DNA from: Bacteroidales bacterium UBA5197
GTDB taxonomy: Bacteria; Bacteroidota; Bacteroidia; Bacteroidales; Lentimicrobiaceae
Assembly (NCBI GenBank): GCA_002412885.1
Contig: DHVX01000079.1
Location: 1-54,852 of the forward strand
Length of the DNA: 54,852 nucleotides
Reading direction: 5' to 3'
Part shown: piece after piece, positions 1 to 7,557 of the stretch
How the letters are laid out: the number at the start of each line of letters is the position of its first letter
How positions within the stretch are numbered: the stretch's first letter is position 1
Position numbers and translations under genes: made by a program
Notes under the pieces: generated by a model
Databases searched by the model: none
Told to the model about the DNA's origin: nothing
The model's input: only the letters and a program-made list of their open reading frames with translations

Positions 1-227
1 TAATTCGCGTAATTCGCGGTTAAAAAAATAATTAACGGGGGCAGACGTCAACAACCGCAAAGCGATTTCAATATCTCTAAACCTTTACCCGCAACATGTG
101 TTTATGCTAATCTGATATCAGTTTTGCTTACATTTTGTATAAAAAATCTGCGTCCGCCTGCGCGCGTCCCCTTACGCTTGCTGCATCGCCACTTGCATCG
201 CCGCTATCAACCTTAATTGAACAAACT

Positions 228-887
228 ATGAAAACCAAACTCGAACTTCAAAAAGTCAAAGTGCTGCGCCAAACCGAAATTTCACCAGGTGTATTTGTAC
301 TCTCATTTCCCCGTCCATGGGATTTTGTTGCCGGTCAGGTGATTGGCATCAGCGCACGCGAAACCGATGATGCCCGCCTTTACAGCATCGCCAGTGGTGA
401 ACTCGACGATGAAGTGGATATTCTTTACAACATTAACCCCGATGGCAAATTAACTCCCTGGATGTCGAGGTTGAATACCGCCGATACCATATGGGTGAGC
501 AAGCCTTTCGGATCATTTACCGGTGCTGCCGGATCGGCATACTGGATTGCTTCGGGTACAGGTATTGCACCTTTCCGTTCCATGTTCCGCACAGGACTTA
601 CCGCCGGGAAAAAACTGCTGCATGGCGGCCGAGATTTGAAAACATTTTATTTTGAAGATGAATTTCATGAGGGATTGGGCAATGATTATGTACGTTGCTC
701 TTCGCGTGAAGCAGGCGCCGGAGCATACCACGGCAGGCTTACCAAATACCTGACCGATTGCGGAACGCTTCCCATAGATGAATTGTATTACCTTTGCGGA
801 AGCGCCGAAATGGTGGTCGAAGTACGCGATATCCTTATCGGACGCGGAATTCCATTCGATAACATCATCTCAGAAATCTATTTTTAA
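228..887 (+). CDS. Ferredoxin--NADP(+) reductase-like flavoprotein
   Basis: A 219-residue protein of the ferredoxin-NADP reductase (FNR) superfamily, which moves electrons between NAD(P)H and a small redox carrier through FAD. The sequence shows the FAD-binding RLYSIAS motif in the first third and the nucleotide-binding GTGIAPFRSM motif in the middle; the C-terminus ends in an aromatic residue after EIYF, as in many FNRs. No iron-sulfur or flavodoxin domain is fused to it. The frame is open further upstream from a TTG at 135, but that extension is a low-complexity Ala/Ser/Pro stretch, so the ATG at 228 is preferred. rlmN starts 8 bases after its stop, which suggests co-transcription. The exact electron partner cannot be told from the sequence. 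Confidence 0.82.
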   Translation: MKTKLELQKVKVLRQTEISPGVFVLSFPRPWDFVAGQVIGISARETDDARLYSIASGELDDEVDILYNINPDGKLTPWMSRLNTADTIWVSKPFGSFTGAAGSAYWIASGTGIAPFRSMFRTGLTAGKKLLHGGRDLKTFYFEDEFHEGLGNDYVRCSSREAGAGAYHGRLTKYLTDCGTLPIDELYYLCGSAEMVVEVRDILIGRGIPFDNIISEIYF

Positions 888-895
888 GGATCAGC

Positions 896-1933
896 ATGCA
901 AAAAGAAACCCTTTTCGGGAAAACACTTGATGAACTGAAACAAATTTCCGTTGAGTTGGAACTGCCAGCCTATACCGGCGGACAGATTGCTTACTGGCTC
1001 TACAAAACCGATGTGACTTCGTTCGGCGAAATGACAAACCTTTCGAAAATGGTGCGTGGCTTGCTTGAAGAGAAGTATGACTTCGGGGTGAAAGCACCGG
1101 CAAAAGTGAGTGAATCGACCGACGGAACAAAAAAATACCTCTTCACCACCGGAACCGGAAAGTTTATCGAGGCAGCATACATCCCTGATGGAAAGCGTCA
1201 TACATTGTGTGTTTCGTCGCAGGTGGGCTGTAAAATGGGTTGCCTTTTCTGCATGACAGGAAAGCAGGGATTTCAAGGTCACCTCAGTCCCGGCGAAATT
1301 CTGAATCAGGTGCGTAGCATCCCCGAGCGTAAGCAGATCACCAATATTGTTTACATGGGCATGGGCGAGCCATTCGACAACCTCGATGCCGTAATGAGCA
1401 GTCTGGAGATTTTAACCGCCGAATACGGATTTGCCATCAGTGTGCGCAAAGTAACGGTTTCAACCATTGGAATTGTGCCTGCCATGAAGGTGTTTCTCGA
1501 GAAGAGTAAATGCAATCTGGCCGTGAGTCTTCACACACCGTTTGAAGATGAGCGCCGCCGGCTGATGCCCATTCAGAATGTTTATCCGCTGAAGGATGTC
1601 ATTTCAACCATTCAGGCGTATGATCTGGGAAAATACCGCAGGGTTTCCTTCGAATACATCATGTTTAAAGGAGTGAATGATTCGCGTCGCCATGTGAATG
1701 AGCTGGCCCGTTTGCTCAATAAAGTGAGAAGCCGCATCAACCTGATACGTTTTCATCCCATTCCCGGAACGCCGCTGGAATGCTCGGATGAAGCAGCCAT
1801 TGCCGACTTTCAGCAGGCACTGAATGATAAAGGAATTGTGACCACCCTAAGGGCATCACGCGGCCAGGACATAGAAGCTGCCTGCGGTCTGCTCTCTACA
1901 AAGGAGCTGGTTAAAATGCAGCAACCTGATTAA
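896..1933 (+). CDS. rlmN: Dual-specificity 23S rRNA/tRNA adenine C2-methyltransferase RlmN
   Basis: A radical-SAM enzyme that methylates C2 of A2503 in 23S rRNA and A37 in some tRNAs. The radical-SAM cluster motif CKMGCLFC supplies Cys112, Cys116 and Cys119. The two cysteines of the methyl-transfer mechanism also appear to be present: one in LCVSSQVG (Cys105) and one in the C-terminal AACGLLSTK (Cys330). The MGMGEP motif is also there. The length of 345 residues is normal for the family. It sits 8 bases after the FNR-like gene and about 35 bases before the MATE exporter, all on the same strand. The identification is secure. Confidence 0.96.
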   Translation: MQKETLFGKTLDELKQISVELELPAYTGGQIAYWLYKTDVTSFGEMTNLSKMVRGLLEEKYDFGVKAPAKVSESTDGTKKYLFTTGTGKFIEAAYIPDGKRHTLCVSSQVGCKMGCLFCMTGKQGFQGHLSPGEILNQVRSIPERKQITNIVYMGMGEPFDNLDAVMSSLEILTAEYGFAISVRKVTVSTIGIVPAMKVFLEKSKCNLAVSLHTPFEDERRRLMPIQNVYPLKDVISTIQAYDLGKYRRVSFEYIMFKGVNDSRRHVNELARLLNKVRSRINLIRFHPIPGTPLECSDEAAIADFQQALNDKGIVTTLRASRGQDIEAACGLLSTKELVKMQQPD

Positions 1934-1968
1934 CTGAAATTCACAACATTACGATTTAATTGGTTTTC

Positions 1969-3309
1969 ATGCATGATTTAACTGTCGGAAATCCGGCACG
2001 CCTGATTTTTAAGTTTGCTACCCCTATGCTGCTGGGCAATGTGTTTCAGCAGTTGTATAATGTTGCCGACAGCATTATAGTAGGGAAATTTCTAGGCAAG
2101 GAAGCGCTGGCAGCTGTGGGTGCGTCGTTCCCGCTGATTTTCATGCTTGTGGGCTTTATTATTGGAATTGCTTCTGGTTCAACCATCATTATTGCACAAT
2201 ATTTCGGAGCAAAGGATATGGTTAAAGTGCGTAAGAGCATCGATACCATGTATATTTTCCTGTTTTTTGCCTCGCTTGTAGTCGGTGTGCTTGGTATCGT
2301 TTTCAGCGAATCAATTTTTCGTTTGATCCGTTTGCCCGAAGAAGTAATTCCTCAGGCGGCCCTTTACATGCAGGTTTACCTTACCGGAATACTCTTTTTC
2401 TTTGGTTTTAATGGTGTAAGTGCCATACTCCGCGGGCTTGGCGATTCAAAAACTCCCCTTTATTTTCTGATTATTTCCACGGTCACCAACATTGTATTTG
2501 ATCTGCTTTTTGTGATCGTGTTTAAATGGGGAATTGCAGGTGCGGCTTTTGCAACCGTGCTTTCGCAGGCCGGTGCATTTATTACACTTGTGCTCTACCT
2601 CAACCGCCGGCATCCCCTCATCAACCTTTCATGGCGGAAATATATCTGGGATCGAGAAATTTTCAGATCAAGTATCCGGATTGGCGTTCCGACAGGTTTT
2701 CAACAGACCTTTGTTTCTTTGGGAATGCTGGCTCTGCTGCGTATTGTAAATGATTATGGAACGGATACTGTGGCTGCATACAGTGTAGCCGTTCGCATTG
2801 ACGGACTGGCGGCCCTTCCGGCCATGAACTTTGGGCAGGCATTGTCAACCTATGCCGGGCAGAATATCGGCGCAAACCGTATTTCCCGCGTTAAACAAGG
2901 GTTTATTGCGACCATGAATATGTCGGGTATAGTGGCCATTGTAACTTCTGGACTGGTAATGCTGTTCCGGGTTGAATTGATGACGCTGTTTACCAACGAT
3001 TTAAATGTAATTGCGATAGGCGCACGTTATCTGCTGATTGTCAGCGGATTTTACCTGTTCTTCAGCAGTATGTTTGTCATTGGCGGTGTCATGCGCGGTG
3101 CCGGCGACACCATTGTTCCTATGTTTATCACACTTTTCTCCTTATGGATTATCCGCATTCCGCTTGCCGCGATACTCTCAAAACGTATTGGTGTTGACGG
3201 CATCTGGTGGGCCATTCCGCTGGCCTGGTTTATGGGGATGGCGCTCTCGTATATCTATTACAAAAATGGCAAATGGAAAACCAAGGGAGTGGTGAAGGGA
3301 AATTTCTAA
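1969..3309 (+). CDS. MATE family efflux transporter
   Basis: An inner-membrane multidrug/toxin extrusion (MATE) antiporter of 446 residues with about twelve hydrophobic segments. The typical N-terminal GNVFQQLYNVADSIIVG segment is followed by a second, related half beginning near IRIGVPTGFQQ. The substrate is not predictable. A TTG at 1960 is in frame, but the ATG at 1969 (MHDLTVGNPAR) fits the family start better. The stop codon lies inside the first copy of a TAATTTC heptamer repeat that continues to about 3334, so the C-terminal Asn-Phe may be repeat-derived. Confidence 0.93.
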   Translation: MHDLTVGNPARLIFKFATPMLLGNVFQQLYNVADSIIVGKFLGKEALAAVGASFPLIFMLVGFIIGIASGSTIIIAQYFGAKDMVKVRKSIDTMYIFLFFASLVVGVLGIVFSESIFRLIRLPEEVIPQAALYMQVYLTGILFFFGFNGVSAILRGLGDSKTPLYFLIISTVTNIVFDLLFVIVFKWGIAGAAFATVLSQAGAFITLVLYLNRRHPLINLSWRKYIWDREIFRSSIRIGVPTGFQQTFVSLGMLALLRIVNDYGTDTVAAYSVAVRIDGLAALPAMNFGQALSTYAGQNIGANRISRVKQGFIATMNMSGIVAIVTSGLVMLFRVELMTLFTNDLNVIAIGARYLLIVSGFYLFFSSMFVIGGVMRGAGDTIVPMFITLFSLWIIRIPLAAILSKRIGVDGIWWAIPLAWFMGMALSYIYYKNGKWKTKGVVKGNF

Positions 3310-3334
3310 TTTCTAATTTCTAATTTCTAATTTC
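3301..3334. repeat. TAATTTC heptamer tandem repeat
   Basis: About five consecutive copies of AATTTCT begin within the last codons of the MATE gene, and one supplies its TAA stop. The same heptamer recurs at 5135-5162 and 7174-7237, and in reverse orientation near 42904-42957, always in spacers. Confidence 0.85.
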
Positions 3335-3361
3335 CAACGGACCGCGTCCTATCATGGATGT

Positions 3362-3394
3362 GACCTAACAAGTTTTCTTCCAACTTGTGAGGTC
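3362..3394. repeat. 33-bp dyad repeat (copy 1)
   Basis: Arms GACCTAACAAGTT and AACTTGTGAGGTC form a 13-bp stem with one mismatch around a TTCTTCC loop. It is followed by TTCTTG rather than a clean T-run, so it is probably a dispersed element rather than a dedicated terminator. Confidence 0.8.
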
Positions 3395-3559
3395 TTCTTG
3401 TATTTATATGGCGAAGGGAACGACTTTTGGTTTTGATTCGAGAGTTATTTCACGATCTGGCTGACAAGGAGAGGTTCAGGACATGGAGACAGGGAGACGG
3501 GGAGACTAGGGGAGGTTGGTGAACGAAGTGAACTTAGTGCCTGAATCGAATAACAAATT

Positions 3560-3592
3560 GACCTAACAAGTTTTCTTCCAACTTGTTAGGTC
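3560..3592. repeat. 33-bp dyad repeat (copy 2, perfect stem)
   Basis: This copy has a perfect 13-bp stem (GACCTAACAAGTT / AACTTGTTAGGTC) and the same 7-base loop as copy 1. It lies 198 bases from copy 1 in the same orientation, again followed by TTCTT. Confidence 0.8.
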
Positions 3593-4107
3593 TTCTTTGA
3601 TTAACTTACTGGTTTTAAGATTTGGATGCTGAATTCAGCGTCGTTTGGTTAAGAGAGGACATTAATTGTAGGGAAACGTAGAGAAACCCGTAAAGAAGAG
3701 CGCAAATTTTCAGTATCCGCGGAAACGACCTTCTAAAATTGACCTCTGGGAGTGACTATTAAAGAATCTGAATCATGGCCGATAATAGCATTATGGTCAA
3801 ATTTTAGGCAGTCGTTGAGCGGTGGTTGTTGAGCGAGAGCCGAAACAATACGAGGCCCAACGGCCTGAGTGACAGAAAAACGGGGTTAAGTGACTCAGGC
3901 AATGGCCGAAGAAGGTAGAAAAGTGGAAAGCTTATTAAGTGAAAAGTGAAAAGAGAAAAGTGCTTGCCTCGGGAGCCTGCCCGACTGCGCCACGCAGGCA
4001 GGCGGGAAGCGATAACGAGGAAAAGTTTGCATTGTGGATAAAGCTTCATGTAGCCAGCATCCATCTGATTCGCGTATTTCGCGGTAAAAACACTTTAATC
4101 GTTTCGT

Positions 4108-4155
4108 CGTTGGGAAAAAGAAAACCTTCCAGGTTGAAAGAAAACCTGGAAGGTT
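4108..4155 (-). terminator. Rho-independent terminator of the YD-like gene
   Basis: Inverted arms AACCTTCCAGGTT (4123-4135) and AACCTGGAAGGTT (4143-4155) surround a 7-base loop. Read on the minus strand, the hairpin is followed by TTTTCTTTTT. It lies just downstream of the minus-strand stop at 4177. Confidence 0.75.
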
Positions 4156-4176
4156 ATTCCGAAAGGATGCGTTGCC

Positions 4177-5073
4177 TCACTCCCAAAACCCATACGCATA
4201 CCTCAAGGTATAGTGCTGTCCCGGCCGGTTCATCGCGGCTTCCATCATCACTTCGGTGCTTACAACCCTGTTATTTTCATCAAACTGCCGATCAATACGG
4301 GCAATGATGTCTCCATTGGTGTTTTTTTCTTCCAGCAATATATTGTTTCCCTGCTCATCGTAAGTAAATTCTGAACTGGTTTTTCCCAGTCTGGTTTCTT
4401 CTTCAGTTCGCAACGCGCGGCTGTTTTCGTCAATGGTAATGATGCTTCGTGCAATAAGGTTGCCTTTGGTGTCGTAGCGTTTTTCCTGAATCATATTTCC
4501 ATTCTCATCAAATATGAAAACTGCACGATGTTGCATGCCCTCACTGAATCTCAGTTCTTCGGTTTCAGAAAGTTTGCCTTCGTCAGAATAAGAATGATTT
4601 CTAACCAACTCAGCTTCACCATACTCATTGTAAAATTCTTCTCTTTCCAGTTTGCCGCCATTGTATAGCCACAGATATTTTTCGCCTTCTTCTCCATCTC
4701 CATCGGTAGTCAGTTTCATTACCGGATGACCGTTTTCGTAGGTATAAGTGATCTGATCGGGGTCACCGTCCTGATAGTGACGAAATTCGCGGATTAATAA
4801 TCCTGTTTCATCAAATTCGCGGGTAGTACGCTCTGCAACTTCACCTTCGAGTTCCAGAATTTCTTCTGTGGGATGCCCGTTTTTGTATCTGGTAATGACT
4901 CTTTCTTCAGGATCACCGGATGGTGAAAAAGTAATTCGCTCGGTTTCATTTCCCGATTCATCGTAAAAAGTCTGGCTGATCAGTGTTTCGTCCATCAGTG
5001 ATCCCTCATCATCCGGATCGGTTAGCATGACATTGGTTCGGTATAGCTCAATCGATTTGATCTTCTTTTCCAT
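4177..5073 (-). CDS. YD-repeat-like protein of unknown function
   Basis: A 298-residue protein built from repeated strand-turn units of the type YDESGNE, FDETGLL, FDENGNM, YDTKGNL, YDEQGNN and FDENNRV, spaced roughly 20-25 residues apart. This is the pattern of the YD/RHS-like and MORN-like beta-hairpin repeats. It has no signal peptide, no lipobox and no toxin or core-cage domain, so it is not a full RHS protein. The protein is highly acidic. The frame extends 7 codons upstream to a TTG, but the ATG at 5073 (MEKKIKSIEL) is more plausible. It is monocistronic, between repeat-rich spacers, and ends at a strong hairpin terminator. A cytoplasmic immunity or binding role is possible but unproven. 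Confidence 0.75.
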   Translation of the reverse strand: MEKKIKSIELYRTNVMLTDPDDEGSLMDETLISQTFYDESGNETERITFSPSGDPEERVITRYKNGHPTEEILELEGEVAERTTREFDETGLLIREFRHYQDGDPDQITYTYENGHPVMKLTTDGDGEEGEKYLWLYNGGKLEREEFYNEYGEAELVRNHSYSDEGKLSETEELRFSEGMQHRAVFIFDENGNMIQEKRYDTKGNLIARSIITIDENSRALRTEEETRLGKTSSEFTYDEQGNNILLEEKNTNGDIIARIDRQFDENNRVVSTEVMMEAAMNRPGQHYTLRYAYGFWE

Positions 5074-5134
5074 CTTAAGTTGAATTTCGTGCAAAATAAA
5101 TCAAAACAATGGAATTAATGAGGAAAAGATTTCC

Positions 5135-5162
5135 AATTTCTAATTTCTAATTTCTAATTTCC
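5135..5162. repeat. TAATTTC heptamer tandem repeat
   Basis: About four copies of AATTTCT lie immediately before the 79-bp tandem array, the same order (heptamer, then dyad) as at 3301-3394 and 7174-7293. Confidence 0.8.
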
Positions 5163-5169
5163 AATATCT

Positions 5170-5520
5170 GACCTGACAAGTTTTCTTCCAACTTGTGAGG
5201 TCTTCTTGATTAAATATAGCGGAGGGAAAAGATTGAATCGATTGCAAATTGACCTGACAAGTTTTCTTCCAACTTGTGAGGTCTTCTTGTTTTAATATGG
5301 CTAGAGAATGATTGAATCGATTACAAATTGACCTGACAAGTTTTCATCCAACTTGTGAGGTCTTCTTGTTTTAATATGGCTAGAGAACGATTAAATCGAT
5401 TACAAATTGACCTAACAAGTTTTCTTCCAACTTGTGAGGTCTTCTTGTTTTAATATGGCTAGAGAACGATTGAATCGATTACAAATTGACCTGACAAGTT
5501 TTCTTCCAACTTGTGAGGTC
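5170..5520. repeat. Five-copy tandem array of a 79-bp unit containing the 33-bp dyad
   Basis: The GACCT..AGGTC dyad occurs at 5170, 5251, 5330, 5409 and 5488. The first step is 81 bases and the next three are exactly 79. Linkers are nearly identical in the last copies (TTAATATGGCTAGAGAACGA then TTGAATCGATTACAAATT). Point differences among copies include CTGACAAG versus CTAACAAG and TTCATCC versus TTCTTCC. Confidence 0.88.
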
Positions 5521-5670
5521 TTCTTTTTTTATTTTTGTTTCGGTCCGCTGGCACAATCTGATTGTTCCTCTGCCCTCTGCCTTTTGCCCTCTGAGCTCAA
5601 CTCTCATCTCTCACCTCCGATCCGACCTCCGACCATCCGCCCTCCGCCCTCCGCCCTCCGACCTCACCTC
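5521..5670. repeat. CT-rich low-complexity spacer
   Basis: This is a pyrimidine-rich stretch of degenerate CTCTGCC, CTCCGACC, CATCCGCCCTCCG and CACCTCT units between the dyad array and the 3' end of the DUF2459 gene. The strong strand asymmetry and microrepeats argue against coding. Confidence 0.65.
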
Positions 5671-6369
5671 TCACCTCTCAATATTGCTTTCCCACGCCTT
5701 GCCCGGCAAATTTTCGAGGGCTTTAATCAATTGATGTTGTGTGATTACCCCATTCGGATTGACATTATAGCCGGCTTCCTTCAGGCATCTCACCACCCAG
5801 GTATTACACGTATTAAAAATATGATACTTCCCTTTGGCTTTAAAATAATTGGATGAAGCTTTATGGATAGTGCTTTTGATCAGATTGCCATTTTTGTCCC
5901 TTTTAAAGCCTGATGAGATAATGCGGCATAAAGCTGAGAACTCTGCAGAAGTGGCATCAATTCTTTTCAGAAAGGTTTCGCCTCCATATAACTTTAAGGG
6001 ATGAACGTTAAACGGTACAATATGAATAACACTCGATGTTGGGAAAAGTGCTGCCCTGACTGCCAATGCCGGTGAATCTACTTCATCCTGATAAAAATGT
6101 TCGTCGCCCCAACCAATGTCAACGAAGGTATAGCGTTGGTAATTCACCACTTCGGGCCAATCTTCGGGCGAAACGTCTTTGGTGCGCAACACAATTCCGG
6201 TGTGCCATCCAGCCTGTAAAACAAATAACTCAAAAGTTTTTTCGTGACCGGTTTTCACCGGTTTTTTGTCTGATTGGGAAAATGCATCAATGAAAACAGA
6301 TATCAACAGGAAACTGGAACTTAAAATCAGAAGGATAAAAATCCGGTATGTCCATCTGCGTGATTTCAT
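5671..6369 (-). CDS. DUF2459 (TIGR02117-type) membrane-anchored protein
   Basis: A 232-residue protein with one N-terminal hydrophobic segment (about residues 9-30) that should act as a signal anchor or signal peptide. After it come the hallmark DUF2459 motifs: QAGWHTGIVL, FVDIGWGDEHFY and, near the C-terminus, FNTCNTWVVRCL. The conserved Cys/His pattern is reminiscent of papain-like/NlpC-type folds, but no catalytic role is established that I know of. Its ATG overlaps the stop of the upstream methyltransferase gene (ATGA), so the two are translationally coupled. It ends near 5671, beside the CT-rich spacer. Confidence 0.8.
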   Translation of the reverse strand: MKSRRWTYRIFILLILSSSFLLISVFIDAFSQSDKKPVKTGHEKTFELFVLQAGWHTGIVLRTKDVSPEDWPEVVNYQRYTFVDIGWGDEHFYQDEVDSPALAVRAALFPTSSVIHIVPFNVHPLKLYGGETFLKRIDATSAEFSALCRIISSGFKRDKNGNLIKSTIHKASSNYFKAKGKYHIFNTCNTWVVRCLKEAGYNVNPNGVITQHQLIKALENLPGKAWESNIER

Positions 6370-7136
6370 GAATTTCTTTTCAGGAGTAAAGTGGCACAGG
6401 TGAGATCAAACTTCATCATATTAAATTCATGTCGCTGATTTTGAATATATTGGTTAAAAATATGATTTAGTTGCGGGTGTTGCACAGCGAGTTCATCACA
6501 GCGCGTTTGCATGCAGCCCATCATAATATTTTCCTGGCCTGAATGGTCAGCCATATCTGCTACATCCATTTCAACAACTTTGAACCCGGCATCAGCAATC
6601 ATTGAAAAATATGCTGTTTCAGTCGGGAAGATGTTATCCGCTCTGTTATCAGTCTGCTTCGACCATGCATCGTCGAGCAACACATATCCATCGGGGTTCA
6701 GGATTTTCTGCACTTTCGTCAGGGTTTCCCCGACATTACCCAACACATTTCCGATGGCACCAAGTACCACAAGATCAAAACCTTTAAGCGATAAAATTTC
6801 AGTTCTGATGTCGCCGGTGAAGAATTTACATTTTTCTGAAACTTCCTCTTTTTTAGCAAATTCTTTTGCCGACTCAATAAAATCGGGCATGGCATCGATG
6901 CCTGTTACGTTGCAATTGAATTCTTTGGCCATAGCTACTGATATTGCACCTTTGCCACAACCAAGGTCAGCAATCTGAAGAAATCCGGCAGGAATATGCT
7001 TTTTAGTTAGCTGCACCATTACTTCGGGATCTGCCCCGATTTCGGTAAAATCCTGCAGAATATAAGGTAGATAAGAATACAACTCAGGATTCTTGCCATC
7101 CAGAGAATCAACAACAGATAAAATAACGTCTTTCAT
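6366..7136 (-). CDS. Class I SAM-dependent methyltransferase
   Basis: A 256-residue Rossmann-fold methyltransferase. Motif I is visible as IADLGCGKGAISVAM, the acidic motif II residue is in VTGIDAMPDF, and a following DLVVLGAIGNVLG segment corresponds to motif IV. The substrate cannot be deduced. The frame extends upstream to a TTG at 7160, but the ATG at 7136 (MKDVILSVVD) is preferred. The stop overlaps the start of the DUF2459 gene by four bases, so they probably form a two-gene operon. Confidence 0.85.
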   Translation of the reverse strand: MKDVILSVVDSLDGKNPELYSYLPYILQDFTEIGADPEVMVQLTKKHIPAGFLQIADLGCGKGAISVAMAKEFNCNVTGIDAMPDFIESAKEFAKKEEVSEKCKFFTGDIRTEILSLKGFDLVVLGAIGNVLGNVGETLTKVQKILNPDGYVLLDDAWSKQTDNRADNIFPTETAYFSMIADAGFKVVEMDVADMADHSGQENIMMGCMQTRCDELAVQHPQLNHIFNQYIQNQRHEFNMMKFDLTCATLLLKRNS

Positions 7137-7173
7137 TGACAGGTGATTTATGCAAAGCAAATATACCGAAAAG

Positions 7174-7237
7174 AATTTCTAATTTCTAATTTCTAATTTC
7201 TAATCCCGTTAGCTATCGGGCCTAATTTCTAATTTCT
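7174..7237. repeat. Heptamer repeat interrupted by a palindrome
   Basis: AATTTCT copies run from 7174 to 7204. They are interrupted by a GC-rich inverted repeat, CCCGTTAGCTATCGGG (7205-7220), and resume at about 7223. The interruption looks like a small insertion into an existing repeat tract. Confidence 0.75.
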
Positions 7238-7257
7238 GGCATTTGATAATAGGTTAT

Positions 7258-7293
7258 GACCTAACAAGTTTTCTTTTTTCAACTTGTTAGGTC
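7258..7293. repeat. 33-bp dyad repeat (distal copy, longer loop)
   Basis: The same arms as the 3.4 kb and 5.2 kb copies (GACCTAACAAGTT / AACTTGTTAGGTC, perfect stem) surround a loop extended to ten bases, TTCTTTTTTC. It follows the heptamer tract, as at the other two sites. Confidence 0.8.
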
Positions 7294-7557
7294 TTCTTGT
7301 ATTTATTCTTCTTTTCGGGTTTAGGAAATAAAACACAAAATTTTGCAATAAATGAATAACAAATGCCCGTTAGCACGTCCTTCTCCTTGAGAAGTTGCCC
7401 AACGGGCAGCTTGCCCCGTCGCACTTTTGTGACGGGGGATGAGGTGTTGACAAGTGCAATCTGCAATGCATCACATTAATCATAATTTACTAATTTTGAC
7501 CCCTGAAGCCGACTGATCATTTTACCTACTCATAAAAACACCCTAAAAATTAATGGC
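7294..7557. other. Spacer and likely promoter region of the prolyl oligopeptidase gene
   Basis: The spacer carries two GC-rich imperfect inverted repeats: GCCCGTT..AACGGGC (about 7363-7408) and CCCCGTCGCAC/GTGACGGGG (7414-7437). After them, TAATTTTG at 7491-7498 fits the Bacteroidota -7 consensus TAnnTTTG. That would give a leader of roughly 55 bases before the ATG at 7558. No good -33 TTTG was found. Confidence 0.45.

Larger units (their letters stand above)
3310..4176. other. Non-coding spacer with dispersed repeats
   Basis: This 867-base region has no credible gene. It contains the heptamer repeat, two copies of a 33-bp dyad (3362-3394 and 3560-3592), a purine-rich GGGAGAC-type low-complexity stretch around 3478-3510, and a GC-rich palindromic fragment around 3975-4010 that differs in composition from its surroundings. 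A terminator for the minus-strand gene lies at its right end. Short open frames here overlap the repeats and resemble no family that I recognise. Confidence 0.6.

Noticed and set aside
1..227. Coding extension of the FNR-like gene from 135 and a gene before it
   Set aside because: The extension begins with TTG and encodes a low-complexity Ala/Ser/Pro stretch; bases 1-134 contain only an ATTCGCG microrepeat that recurs near 4068.
3939..4307. Open frame of about 122 residues
   Set aside because: It runs through microrepeats, a palindrome and a terminator, then antisense to the YD-like gene; its composition is not protein-like.
5170..5520. CRISPR-like regular direct repeats
   Set aside because: The spacers between dyads are near-identical to each other instead of unique, the period is 79 bases, and no cas gene is in the window.
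5434..5856. Open frame of about 140 residues rich in Pro/Ser
   Set aside because: It crosses the dyad array and the CT-rich tract and continues antisense into the DUF2459 gene.
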